Part shown: positions 26,772 through 34,806 of the stretch, piece after piece
Numbering within the stretch: position 1 is the first letter of the stretch
How the letters are laid out: every line of letters begins with the position of its first letter
From: Rhodococcus sp. BP22
GTDB lineage: Bacteria > Actinomycetota > Actinomycetes > Mycobacteriales > Mycobacteriaceae
Direction: 5' to 3'
DNA: 64,000 bases
NCBI RefSeq assembly: GCF_014281965.1
Contig: NZ_JACFTB010000003.1
Coordinates: 62,001 to 126,000, forward strand
Position numbers and translations under genes: made by a program
The notes under the pieces: generated by a model
Databases searched by the model: none
Told to the model about the DNA's origin: nothing
What the model saw: only the letters and a program-made list of their open reading frames with translations

Positions 26772-28046
26772 TTAGTTGAGGTCGGAAGCCCACTCGTAGG
26801 TCTCGAGGAACGGATCGGGTGCGATCGGTGCCGGGGATTCCCACACGGTGTAAATCAGGCCGTCGGGACGAACTTCACCGATACGTGCAGTCTTCGAGAT
26901 GTGGTGGTTCGCGCCGTCGATGACGACCTCACCTTCGGGGGCGGCGAAGCTGACACCGTCCGCTGCGGCCTGAATGTCACCGACTGCGAAGGAGTTTGCC
27001 TTCTCCACGGTGTTCTTCCACAGGTACACCGAGGTGTAGGCGGCTTCCATCGGGTCGGAGGTGGGCTTGTCGGCGCCGTATTTCGCTTTGTAGTCGGCGA
27101 CGAATTTCTTGTTCTCCGGGGTGTCGACAGTCTGGTAGTAGTTCCACGCCGTCAACTGGCCTTCGATGTTCTGCGCGCCGATTCCGGCAACTTCCTCCTC
27201 GGCGATGGATACCGAGAGGACCGGCATGTCAGCAGCTTTGAGGCCCGCGTTGGTGTACTCGCGGAAGAAGGCGACATTGGAATCGCCGTTGAGGGTGTTG
27301 AACACGGCGTCGGCGTCGGCGGAGCGGACCTTGTTCACGATCGTGGAGAAGTCCGTCGAACCGAGTGGGGTGTAGTCCTCACCCTTGATCTCGATGCCGT
27401 TTGCCGCCGCGTAGGCCTTGATCTCACGGTTGGCGGTCTGCGGGAATACATAGTCGCTACCGACCAGGTACAGCGACTTGACACCCTTTTCCTTCAGGTA
27501 GTCGAGTGCGGGGATGATCTGCTGATTCGTGGTTGCACCGGTGTAGAAGATGTTGTCCGAGGACTCGAGGCCCTCGTACTGGACGGGGTAGTAGAGCAGT
27601 GCGTCGTTGTCCTCGAATACCGGCAACATCGCCTTACGGCTCGATGACGTCCAACCGCCGAAAACAGCTGCGACACAGTCACTACTGATCAGCTTTTCGG
27701 CCTTCTCCGCGAAAACCGTGGGCTCGGACGCACCGTCCTCGGCGACGACCTCGATCTGCTTGCCGTTGACTCCGCCTGCTGCGTTGATCTCTTCGATGGC
27801 CAAGGCGATCGAATCACGCACCGTCACTTCACTGATCGCCATGGTTCCGGAGAGCGAGTTGAGTGAGCCGACCTTGATGGTGTCGCCGGATGTGTCCATG
27901 CAGGATTCGGCTGCTGCGGCGCCGTCCGCTGAGGCGGTATCACCGGCTTTGCTACCGCACGCGGTGAGCGCCAAACCGACCACGGCCAGAGCGACCGGAA
28001 CGACCAGTGCACGTGTGGCCATTTTGCTCGAGGAAACTGCAGGCAT
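26772..28046 (-). CDS. urtA: Urea ABC transporter, substrate-binding lipoprotein UrtA
   Basis: A 424-aa periplasm-side receptor anchored by a lipid. The signal peptide has a hydrophobic core and lipobox LTAC with Cys30. The mature part starts DTIKVGSLNSLSGTMAISE and contains VAAVFGGWTSSSRKAMLPVF and YYPVQYEGLESSDNIFYTGA, the hallmarks of the urea/amide-binding UrtA group. It is the first gene of urtABCDE. No urease or urea amidolyase gene lies within the window, so the imported urea must be used by enzymes encoded elsewhere. Confidence 0.96.
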   Translation of the reverse strand: MPAVSSSKMATRALVVPVALAVVGLALTACGSKAGDTASADGAAAAESCMDTSGDTIKVGSLNSLSGTMAISEVTVRDSIALAIEEINAAGGVNGKQIEVVAEDGASEPTVFAEKAEKLISSDCVAAVFGGWTSSSRKAMLPVFEDNDALLYYPVQYEGLESSDNIFYTGATTNQQIIPALDYLKEKGVKSLYLVGSDYVFPQTANREIKAYAAANGIEIKGEDYTPLGSTDFSTIVNKVRSADADAVFNTLNGDSNVAFFREYTNAGLKAADMPVLSVSIAEEEVAGIGAQNIEGQLTAWNYYQTVDTPENKKFVADYKAKYGADKPTSDPMEAAYTSVYLWKNTVEKANSFAVGDIQAAADGVSFAAPEGEVVIDGANHHISKTARIGEVRPDGLIYTVWESPAPIAPDPFLETYEWASDLN

Positions 28047-28254
28047 CTTCGACGCCCTTTCGCTTGTATACGGAGTTGTATTCGCGATTGCAGACAGTAA
28101 AGGGGAAGTATTGCGCGGATATGTTTCCCGGTGACGGCACTATTTCGTCGATTACGCCGCTGTTAACTTCTCGGCCCCGTGGCTGATCGGTCCGAGCGGA
28201 GGAGGTTCGGCGATGTCGAAAATTCACGCAAGAGAATCTTGCTTGCAGCAGGAA

Positions 28255-28296
28255 AATGACAAGCAGGGTTGACATCCAATGACAAGTCCGCTTGAC
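28255..28296 (+). promoter_or_regulatory. 19-base direct repeat upstream of the XRE gene (candidate operator)
   Basis: Two copies of AATGACAAG-N5-TTGAC begin at 28255 and 28278 (23 bases apart, about two helical turns). A TTGACA hexamer at 28269-28274 overlaps copy 1. The second copy ends eight bases before the ATG of a small helix-turn-helix gene, a typical place for autoregulation. Confidence 0.5.
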
Positions 28297-28303
28297 TTTC
28301 GTT

Positions 28304-28516
28304 ATGGCCGACGCACTCAGGACCAACACGGTGCGCGAACACCGAAAAGCGGCCCGGCTCACTCAGGCGGAGCTGGGTAAGGCATGCGGAGTCAGTAGAC
28401 AGAGCATCGTCTCCGTCGAAGGAGGCGACTATGCCCCGAGTGTCTATCTGGCTCTCGAACTGGCCGCAGCATTGAACACCACTGTAGAAACACTTTTTGC
28501 GACCGAGGAGCGATGA
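28304..28516 (+). CDS. Small XRE-family DNA-binding protein, 70 aa
   Basis: A single helix-turn-helix domain: NTVREHRKAARLTQAELGKA then CGVSRQSIVSVEGGDYAPSV and LALELAAALNTTVETLF. This is the compact YozG/PF01381 class. ATG 28304 (MADALRTN) is preferred over TTG 28292. Its stop overlaps the start of the adjacent membrane protein (ATGA). In other bacteria such small XRE regulators are commonly paired with a small membrane protein of the same operon. Confidence 0.9.
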   Translation: MADALRTNTVREHRKAARLTQAELGKACGVSRQSIVSVEGGDYAPSVYLALELAAALNTTVETLFATEER

Positions 28517-29028
28517 CCATGAGCACATCCATCACGGCAGGTCCGTTCATCAAAGCAATGCGGTTCGTCGGTGACCTGGACGATGAATTCTATGACGACG
28601 AACGCCAGCGCGATGTGTGGAACGAGGCCTCTGCCATCGGCTTTCAGCTCTTTGCGTGGGCATCGCTGATCAGCGCCGCGATACTGCCGTGGGTAGTCGG
28701 TCGAACCGGAGCCTGGATCGGTCTGGGCATCCTCGTCGTCTCGACACTGATCAACTTCGCGACCGCCGGTTACTCGGCGGCCCGCGGAGTCAACCTTTAC
28801 ACGGCATCGAAACTGGTTCGGGTTCGCGCGATCGTGGTGGGAGTGATCAGCGCAGTCGGGTTCGTCAGCGTCCTGGCCACCTTGCAGCCGAGCGTGTACT
28901 CACAGGCCAGTTCATGGGCGGGCGGAGTCTTCGGCGCGATAGTCGGCGGCGGCGCTGTGGGAACAGCGATCTGGTATATGCGCAAACGCAATGCCCGCTT
29001 CGAAAACGAAGAAATCGAGGACAATTGA
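28513..29028 (+). CDS. Four-helix membrane protein of unknown function, 171 aa
   Basis: The protein has an N-terminal cytosolic part with DDERQRDVWNEASAIGFQ, then four hydrophobic segments and an acidic, charged C-terminus (MRKRNARFENEEIEDN). The D-E-R-x-x-x-x-W/I pattern just before the first membrane helix recalls membrane proteins often encoded next to small XRE regulators (DUF2178-like), but I cannot confirm the family. Overlap with the upstream regulator gene implies a functional pair. Confidence 0.75.
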   Translation: MTMSTSITAGPFIKAMRFVGDLDDEFYDDERQRDVWNEASAIGFQLFAWASLISAAILPWVVGRTGAWIGLGILVVSTLINFATAGYSAARGVNLYTASKLVRVRAIVVGVISAVGFVSVLATLQPSVYSQASSWAGGVFGAIVGGGAVGTAIWYMRKRNARFENEEIEDN

Positions 29029-29080
29029 CCGGGGGCGGTAATGGGCATGGATGCCGAGCACACAGGTAGCGTGCTGACCC

Positions 29081-30076
29081 ATGAGCGCCGGTGAAGGACT
29101 GAAACAGATCGCCGACGGGGTGTGGGCGTTCCTGCGACCACCGGGGAGCTGGGGTCAGACGAATACTGGGCTGATCGTCGACCAAGGCGCAGCCTCGATG
29201 GTGGTCGACACTGTGTGGGACACCGGATGGGCGAAGCGTGTGGCATCGGCGACGGAACTGTTGGTGACCGATGCACCGATCACCGAGGTGCTCAACACAC
29301 ATTCGGACGGCGACCACTGGTGGGGAAACGACACGGTACCCGCCGCTGCTCGAATAACCACCAGCGTCGCGTCCTTCGAAGCAATGAAGGAGGAGTTGCC
29401 GCCCGCAGCCGTGTCGGCGTTCGCGACGCTCGGCAGGTTGGTCGGTCCGATCCCCGGCCCTATCGGCGATGTCGGAACCTACATGAACACAGTTCGTGGA
29501 GGGGCGAGGTTCCCACGAAAGCTGCCGAGGCTGCCGGATCACACGTTCGAAGTGACCGAGCGGATCGACGTCGGGGCACGTCAGGTCCAGTTGCGATATC
29601 TCGGTCCGGCACACACAGCGGGGGACCTGATCGCCCACGTTCCGGACGCAGGTGTGGTGTTCGCAGGCGATCTGCTGTTCATCGGTTCGACCCCGATCCT
29701 CTGGCACGGCCCACTCTCGAATTGGATGGATGCGCTCGACCATCTGATCGCGTTCGATGCGGCGGTCTACGTTCCGGGCCACGGTCCGATCTGCGGCCTC
29801 GACGAGGTGCGCAAGCTCCGCGCTTATTGGACGTGGGTGGACGCGGCCGGACGCCAACATTTCGATGCTGGAGTCGAATCGGTGCATGCCGCCCGCAACA
29901 TGATGGCATCCCCGGAATTCGTGCCATTCTCGAAGTGGGGCTCGCCGGAAAGGCTGGTCCTGAGCATGTCCACGCTGTACCGCCTGTGGGAGGGCAAACC
30001 GGCGGCGCCGCCGACACTGGTCCGCCGGGTCGCGGCCTTTGCTGCGGCGGGCGCGATGCTGCGCAAGGAGAAGTGA
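29081..30076 (+). CDS. Metallo-beta-lactamase-fold hydrolase
   Basis: A 331-aa protein whose metal motif is LNTHSDGDHWWGN (the H-x-x-G-D-H variant of HxHxDH), with further ligands in LGPAHTAGDL, VVFAGDLLF and YVPGHGPI. Residues QTNTGLIVDQG form the usual first strand. This group includes many small hydrolases of unknown substrate in Actinobacteria. It is convergent with ramB. Confidence 0.88.
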   Translation: MSAGEGLKQIADGVWAFLRPPGSWGQTNTGLIVDQGAASMVVDTVWDTGWAKRVASATELLVTDAPITEVLNTHSDGDHWWGNDTVPAAARITTSVASFEAMKEELPPAAVSAFATLGRLVGPIPGPIGDVGTYMNTVRGGARFPRKLPRLPDHTFEVTERIDVGARQVQLRYLGPAHTAGDLIAHVPDAGVVFAGDLLFIGSTPILWHGPLSNWMDALDHLIAFDAAVYVPGHGPICGLDEVRKLRAYWTWVDAAGRQHFDAGVESVHAARNMMASPEFVPFSKWGSPERLVLSMSTLYRLWEGKPAAPPTLVRRVAAFAAAGAMLRKEK

Positions 30077-30104
30077 GCAACGGGGATGCGCCGAATCGGT
30101 GACA

Positions 30105-31517
30105 TCACCGAACGCGATACGGCGAGACCGAGCTCCGATGCTCATCGATATCGAGGTCTTTACCGAGCGGGGGGAACGCACGTTGCGGGCAGTTCGACCG
30201 CTCGCACACTCGGCAACCCGCACCGATCGGGGTGGCCACAGCCGAACCATGTAGATCGAGCCCATCGGCGTAGACCAACCGAGTTGCATGCCGGAGCTCG
30301 CACCCCAAGCCGATGGCGAACGTCTTGGTCGGCTGACCGTAACGCGCGGCCCGTCGCTCCACCGTGCGGGCAATCCACAGGTAGCTACGCCCGTCCGGCA
30401 TCTCGGCGATCTGCGTCATGATCTTGCCCGGGTAGGCGAAGGTTTCGTACACATTCCACAGTGGGCACGTACCGCCGCTGGAAGAAAAGTGAAAGCCGGT
30501 CGCCGACTGTCTCTTGGACATGTTTCCGGCACGGTCGACACGGACGAAAGAGAATGGAACTCCACGAAGCTTGGGCCGTTGAAGCGTCGAAAGGCGGTGG
30601 CAGACAGTCTCGTAGCTGACCGAGAAGAAGGCAGACAATCGCTCGATGTCGTAGCGAAATTCCTCTGCCACATCATGGAACTGGCGATACGGAAGAACGG
30701 TGGCAGCAGCGAAATAGTTGGCGAAGCCCAAGATCGCGAGCTTCTTCGATTGTTCGCTCGTGAAACCGCCCTCCTCCACCATTTTGTCCAAGAGATCGGC
30801 GCATTCGAGGTAAGCCAACTCTGCTGCGTACTTGAAAACCTTCTGCCCGCCCGAGAGGTGCGTGGAAATTTCCAGGACCCGGGTACGCGGATCGAATCGG
30901 TGCAGAACATTCTCACCGAGGTCGATTCGATTGACGATCTGCACCTCGTGGACCGTTTCGAGTCGGCGGGCGATCTCACCGCCGACGTCGGCGCGATGGA
31001 ATCGGATACGAGAGGTCAACTCCTCTGCAGCGGTATCCAATTCGTGTAAATAGTTCTGCCGCTGGTAGAAGTAGTCGCGTACTTCCTCGTGCGGTTTGCT
31101 GATGGAGCCGCTGCCACTGCCGTCGCTGAATCGCTCGTCGGTAGCGGCCGCGAGCTGAGCCGTCGTATTGCGGTACCGGCGGTGCATGTTCACCATTGCC
31201 CGAGCCAACTGCGGATGAGAAGAGACCATCTGTGCGATCTCGTGAGCGTCGGCAGCGATGCCCATGTCCTGATCCAGGGCGACCTCTCGAAGCTCGGCGA
31301 CGAGTCTGGTGTCGTCCTCCGAGGAGAAGAACGAGGTATCGACACCGAAAACCTCGGAAATACGAAGCAGCACGGGCACCGTCAGTGGGCGGACGTCGTG
31401 TTCGATCTGGTTGAGATAGCTCGCCGAGATCTCGAGCTGACCAGCCAGTGCAACCTGGCTCATCTTGCGCTCGGACCGAAGCTGCCGCAGCCGCACGCCG
31501 ACGAACGTTTTGGACAT
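30105..31517 (-). CDS. ramB: RamB-type short-chain fatty-acid/acetate regulator
   Basis: A 470-aa XRE-family regulator. The N-terminal helix-turn-helix (VRLRQLRSERKMSQVALAGQ, then LEISASYLNQIEHDVRPLT) spans about residues 8-50. An IrrE/ImmA-like central part and the C-terminal domain with two Cys pairs (CRVCERSNCPQRAFPPLG) follow, which is the ScfR/RamB architecture. In Corynebacterium and Mycobacterium, RamB controls isocitrate lyase and acetate genes. Here it lies about 1 kb from aceA, as Rv0465c lies near icl1 in M. tuberculosis. Confidence 0.92.
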   Translation of the reverse strand: MSKTFVGVRLRQLRSERKMSQVALAGQLEISASYLNQIEHDVRPLTVPVLLRISEVFGVDTSFFSSEDDTRLVAELREVALDQDMGIAADAHEIAQMVSSHPQLARAMVNMHRRYRNTTAQLAAATDERFSDGSGSGSISKPHEEVRDYFYQRQNYLHELDTAAEELTSRIRFHRADVGGEIARRLETVHEVQIVNRIDLGENVLHRFDPRTRVLEISTHLSGGQKVFKYAAELAYLECADLLDKMVEEGGFTSEQSKKLAILGFANYFAAATVLPYRQFHDVAEEFRYDIERLSAFFSVSYETVCHRLSTLQRPKLRGVPFSFVRVDRAGNMSKRQSATGFHFSSSGGTCPLWNVYETFAYPGKIMTQIAEMPDGRSYLWIARTVERRAARYGQPTKTFAIGLGCELRHATRLVYADGLDLHGSAVATPIGAGCRVCERSNCPQRAFPPLGKDLDIDEHRSSVSPYRVR

Positions 31518-31689
31518 GCGCCCAGGCTACGCCTGTGAAGAGAGCCCTTAACAACGTTCGCCTCGGTCGCTCGGGGTCACGATTCGGTGATGTAACGACC
31601 CCGAAGTCGCATGTCGGCGTATACCGGAAAGGGAGTTGATTCCAGCCTTCGAACCGAAGATTCAGCCGCGAACAAGAGGGAGTCTGAAG

Positions 31690-32103
31690 ATGTCGGACCA
31701 CACGAACGAAGTTGTACGCGACACCATCGTCCTGATCACCGGAGTGGTCCTCGTGACGTCGACCATTTGGCTTCCCGTCGACGGAGACACCGGGGTGTCC
31801 GGCGCCATCCTCATCCTCGGCATGCTGTCGGCAGGCACGGCTCTCTGGGCGATCTCCAGTGCGTCGAGATCGAGCCACTGGGCGCACGTGGTCCTCGGGG
31901 TGACGCTGGCGCTCTCGCCGCTGATTCTCGCGTTCCCCGCTGATCTGTTGGTGACCGATATGTTCGCCATCGTCGGCGGCGTCCTCATTGCGTCCCTTGG
32001 TGTACTCGGCGTGGTCTCCAGTACGCGTCGAGCCCCGGAAGCGAGTCGGTTGGTTGCGTCTTCCATCTCGCGGCAGGCGGATCGGGATCACGTGTGGAGT
32101 TGA
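31690..32103 (+). CDS. Small four-helix membrane protein, 137 aa
   Basis: Starts MSDHTNEVVRDTIVLITGVV. Four hydrophobic segments are spaced at about residues 12-30, 38-58, 64-84 and 88-110, followed by a polar tail ending RQADRDHVWS. I do not recognise the family. The ATG at 31690 is chosen over an upstream GTG or ATG because the earlier residues are basic and unlike a signal. It lies between ramB (divergent) and aceA, so a link with acetate metabolism is possible but only by position. Confidence 0.7.
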   Translation: MSDHTNEVVRDTIVLITGVVLVTSTIWLPVDGDTGVSGAILILGMLSAGTALWAISSASRSSHWAHVVLGVTLALSPLILAFPADLLVTDMFAIVGGVLIASLGVLGVVSSTRRAPEASRLVASSISRQADRDHVWS

Positions 32104-32131
32104 TTCGGGGCCGGCACACCAGTGAGCGAAC

Positions 32132-32147
32132 TGTGATTACGCTCACA
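32132..32147. promoter_or_regulatory. CRP/GlxR-type binding site upstream of aceA
   Basis: TGTGATTACGCTCACA fits TGTGA-N6-TCACA exactly. In Corynebacterium, GlxR represses aceA and acetate genes through such sites; a similar role here is inferred. Confidence 0.7.
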
Positions 32148-32320
32148 CTCCTAACAAATCGACTTCGTCACTGTTTCGATTCAGACGCCTCCAATCAAAC
32201 AGTACGAACGTCCGGTAAGGCGCCTGGCGATAGTTTCTTAAATTGCGTTCGTAGCCTGCGGTTTCGGCCTACTGGCCGGTAACCAACCTGTCCGTTCGGT
32301 GAGGGTTCGTGTTGGCTGGA

Positions 32321-32338
32321 ACTTCGCAAACTTAGCAA
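32321..32338 (+). promoter_or_regulatory. Tandem RamB-like boxes upstream of aceA
   Basis: ACTTCGCAA and ACTTAGCAA stand head-to-tail. They resemble the core ACTTTGCAA of the Corynebacterium RamB consensus. The pair lies 157-174 bases before the aceA start, and ramB is encoded nearby. Confidence 0.6.
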
Positions 32339-32494
32339 CGGGTGTTGAAAAGCTAGCCAAGATTGGCACTAGCAACAGGTGGACGGGCATTTTTGGGTGT
32401 GCCATTGTTTTGGAGTACACCCGAAGGGCCTGGCAACGATGTGAAGAATTCCTTTCGACGCAGGCCGAGAAGATGAGAAGAGACTGGAGCTCCG

Positions 32495-33784
32495 ATGTCG
32501 ACCACCGGCACCCCGAAGACCACCGCCGAGATCCAGCAGGATTGGGACACCAACCCTCGCTGGAAGGGCGTGACGCGTAATTTCACCGCAGAACAGGTTT
32601 CCAAGCTGCAGGGCACCGTGGTAGAGGAAGCAACACTTGCCCGCCGCGGCTCCGAGATCCTGTGGGACCTCGTCACCAACGAGGACTACATCAACTCGCT
32701 CGGTGCACTCACCGGCAACCAGGCCGTGCAGCAGGTTCGCGCCGGCCTGAAAGCCATCTACCTCTCCGGCTGGCAGGTTGCCGGCGACGCCAACCTCTCG
32801 GGCCACACGTACCCGGACCAGAGCCTCTACCCGGCCAACTCGGTGCCGACCGTCGTTCGCCGCATCAACAACGCACTGCTGCGCGCCGACGAGATCGCCA
32901 AGGTCGAGGGTGACACCTCGGTCAGCAACTGGCTCGCACCAGTGGTCGCCGACGCCGAAGCAGGATTCGGTGGCGCGCTGAACGCTTACGAGCTGCAGAA
33001 GGCCATGATCGCTGCCGGTGCCGCAGGTGTGCACTGGGAGGATCAGCTCGCTTCGGAGAAGAAGTGCGGCCACCTCGGTGGCAAGGTGCTCATCCCGACC
33101 CAGCAGCACATCCGCACCCTGACCTCGGCTCGCCTCGCGTCCGACGTCGCCGATGTCCCCTCGGTCATCATCGCCCGCACCGACGCCGAGGCTGCAACCC
33201 TCATCACGTCCGATGTGGACGAGCGCGACGTGGAGTTCCTCGACGGAACCCGCACCGCAGAAGGCTTCTACGGCGTCAAGAACGGCATCGAGCCGTGCAT
33301 CGCTCGTGCGAAGGCTTACGCACCGTACGCCGACCTCATCTGGATGGAGACCGGCGTTCCGGACCTCGAAGTTGCCAAGCGCTTCTCCGAGTCGGTTCGC
33401 AGCGAATTCCCGGACCAGATGCTCGCCTACAACTGCTCGCCTTCGTTCAACTGGAAGGCGCACCTGGACGACGCGACCATCGCCAAGTTCCAGAAGGAGC
33501 TCGGCGCGATGGGCTTCAAGTTCCAGTTCATCACCCTCGCCGGATTCCACTCGCTCAACTACGGCATGTTCGACCTGGCGCACGGTTACGCCCGCGAAGG
33601 CATGACGGCGTTCGTCGACCTGCAGGAGCGCGAGTTCAAGGCTGCCGAAGAGCGCGGCTTCACCGCCGTCAAGCACCAGCGTGAGGTCGGCGCCGGCTAC
33701 TTCGACACCATCGCCACCACGGTCGACCCGAACACCTCGACCGCAGCGCTGAAGGGCTCCACCGAAGAGGGCCAGTTCCACTGA
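32495..33784 (+). CDS. aceA: Isocitrate lyase
   Basis: Cleaves isocitrate to glyoxylate and succinate, the first step of the glyoxylate bypass needed on acetate and fatty acids. The active-site motif KKCGHLGGK places the catalytic Cys at residue 191. Further family elements are [20 protein letters not shown] and [13 protein letters not shown]. At 429 aa it belongs to the short ICL1 type of Actinobacteria. It is followed after 44 bases by fadB2, the same order as icl1-fadB2 in M. tuberculosis (Rv0467-Rv0468). Malate synthase is not in view. Confidence 0.98.
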   Translation: MSTTGTPKTTAEIQQDWDTNPRWKGVTRNFTAEQVSKLQGTVVEEATLARRGSEILWDLVTNEDYINSLGALTGNQAVQQVRAGLKAIYLSGWQVAGDANLSGHTYPDQSLYPANSVPTVVRRINNALLRADEIAKVEGDTSVSNWLAPVVADAEAGFGGALNAYELQKAMIAAGAAGVHWEDQLASEKKCGHLGGKVLIPTQQHIRTLTSARLASDVADVPSVIIARTDAEAATLITSDVDERDVEFLDGTRTAEGFYGVKNGIEPCIARAKAYAPYADLIWMETGVPDLEVAKRFSESVRSEFPDQMLAYNCSPSFNWKAHLDDATIAKFQKELGAMGFKFQFITLAGFHSLNYGMFDLAHGYAREGMTAFVDLQEREFKAAEERGFTAVKHQREVGAGYFDTIATTVDPNTSTAALKGSTEEGQFH

Positions 33785-33828
33785 TCGCCACGTCCGACTC
33801 GAACGACCAGTGAGGCCAAGGAGCTGAC

Positions 33829-34713
33829 GTGACCAGCGAGAAAATTCAGCGAGTCGGCGTTATCGGCATCGGGCAGATGGGCGCCGGAATTGCCGAGGTG
33901 TGCGCACGCGCACACGTCGATGTGCTGGTCTACGAACAGACACGTGAGCTGACGGCTGCAGGACGCGCACGCATCCTGCGGTCGTTGGACCGCGGTGTCA
34001 GCAGCGGCAAGATCACCGAGCGTGAACGTGAGCAGGCAGCCTGGCGGTTGCGGTTCACCTCCGACCTCAGTGACTTTGCCGACCGTCAGCTCGTTGTCGA
34101 GGCCGTTCTCGAGGACGAGAAGATCAAGGCCGACATTTTTGCCGAGCTCGATTCGGTGGTGACGGACCCGAATGCAGTACTCGCGTCCAACACGTCGTCG
34201 ATCCCCATCATGAAGCTGGGAATTGCGACCAAGTCACCGGATCGTGTCGTCGGTATGCATTTCTTCAACCCGGTGCCCGTGCTCCCGCTCGTCGAGCTCG
34301 TCACCACTCTCAAGACAAGTCAGGCTGTCGCCGAGCGTGCGGAGAAATTCGCCAGTGAAGTACTCGGCAAGCAGGTCGTCCGGTCTGCAGACCGTTCTGG
34401 TTTCGTCGTCAACGCTCTGCTGGTGCCGTACCTGCTCTCGGCCATTCGCATGGTCGAGTCCGGGTTCGCCACCAAGGAAGACGTGGACAAAGCGACAGTG
34501 CTCGGCCTCGCACATCCTATGGGGCCCTTGGCATTGGCCGACCTCGTCGGACTCGACACCGTCAAGTCGATTGCCGACTCGATGTACGAAGAGTTCAAGG
34601 AACCGTTGTTCTCCGCCCCGCCGCTTCTGCTACGTATGGTCGAGGCAGGGCTGGTCGGCAAGAAGACCGGATCAGGTTTCTACCAGTACGAGAACGGTCG
34701 CGTCGCAAAATAG
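33829..34713 (+). CDS. fadB2: 3-hydroxybutyryl-CoA dehydrogenase
   Basis: A 294-aa NAD-dependent 3-hydroxyacyl-CoA dehydrogenase. The Rossmann motif is GVIGIGQMGAGIAEV (residues about 9-23), the catalytic region is SNTSSIPIMKLG and GMHFFNPVPVLPLVELV (His of the His-Glu pair), and the C-terminal domain has ALVGKKTGSGFYQYE-type sequence. It acts in short-chain beta-oxidation or polyhydroxybutyrate-related metabolism. GTG 33829 is preceded by the ribosome site AAGGAG. It is probably co-transcribed with aceA. Confidence 0.96.
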   Translation: MTSEKIQRVGVIGIGQMGAGIAEVCARAHVDVLVYEQTRELTAAGRARILRSLDRGVSSGKITEREREQAAWRLRFTSDLSDFADRQLVVEAVLEDEKIKADIFAELDSVVTDPNAVLASNTSSIPIMKLGIATKSPDRVVGMHFFNPVPVLPLVELVTTLKTSQAVAERAEKFASEVLGKQVVRSADRSGFVVNALLVPYLLSAIRMVESGFATKEDVDKATVLGLAHPMGPLALADLVGLDTVKSIADSMYEEFKEPLFSAPPLLLRMVEAGLVGKKTGSGFYQYENGRVAK

Positions 34714-34730
34714 GTAGGCGCTTCGCGCAG

Positions 34731-34770
34731 GTGAGTGGGAATACGTTGTCGGCAACGTATTCCCACTCAC
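34731..34770. terminator. Perfect hairpin between fadB2 and metE-like gene
   Basis: An 18-base perfect stem (34731-34748 with 34753-34770) closes a TCGG tetraloop. It follows the fadB2 stop by 17 bases and ends 36 bases before the metE-like start. It most likely terminates aceA-fadB2, but its closeness to the next start also allows a regulatory role. There is no U-run. Confidence 0.8.
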
Positions 34771-34806
34771 ATCTGCCGTTGCACCCTCACTGGAAGGAAC
34801 CCTTTC

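Larger units (their letters stand above)
32104..32494. other. Regulatory intergenic region upstream of aceA
   Basis: This 391-base stretch holds a perfect CRP/GlxR-type site (32132-32147) and two tandem RamB-like boxes (32321-32338), annotated separately. A relatively A/T-rich part around 32150-32240 may hold a promoter. No open reading frame of interest was seen. Confidence 0.6.

Noticed and set aside
34714-34806. Cobalamin or SAM riboswitch before the metE-like gene
   Set aside because: Only 93 bases separate the genes and 40 of them form a simple hairpin; there is no room for either riboswitch fold and no B12-box-like sequence was seen.
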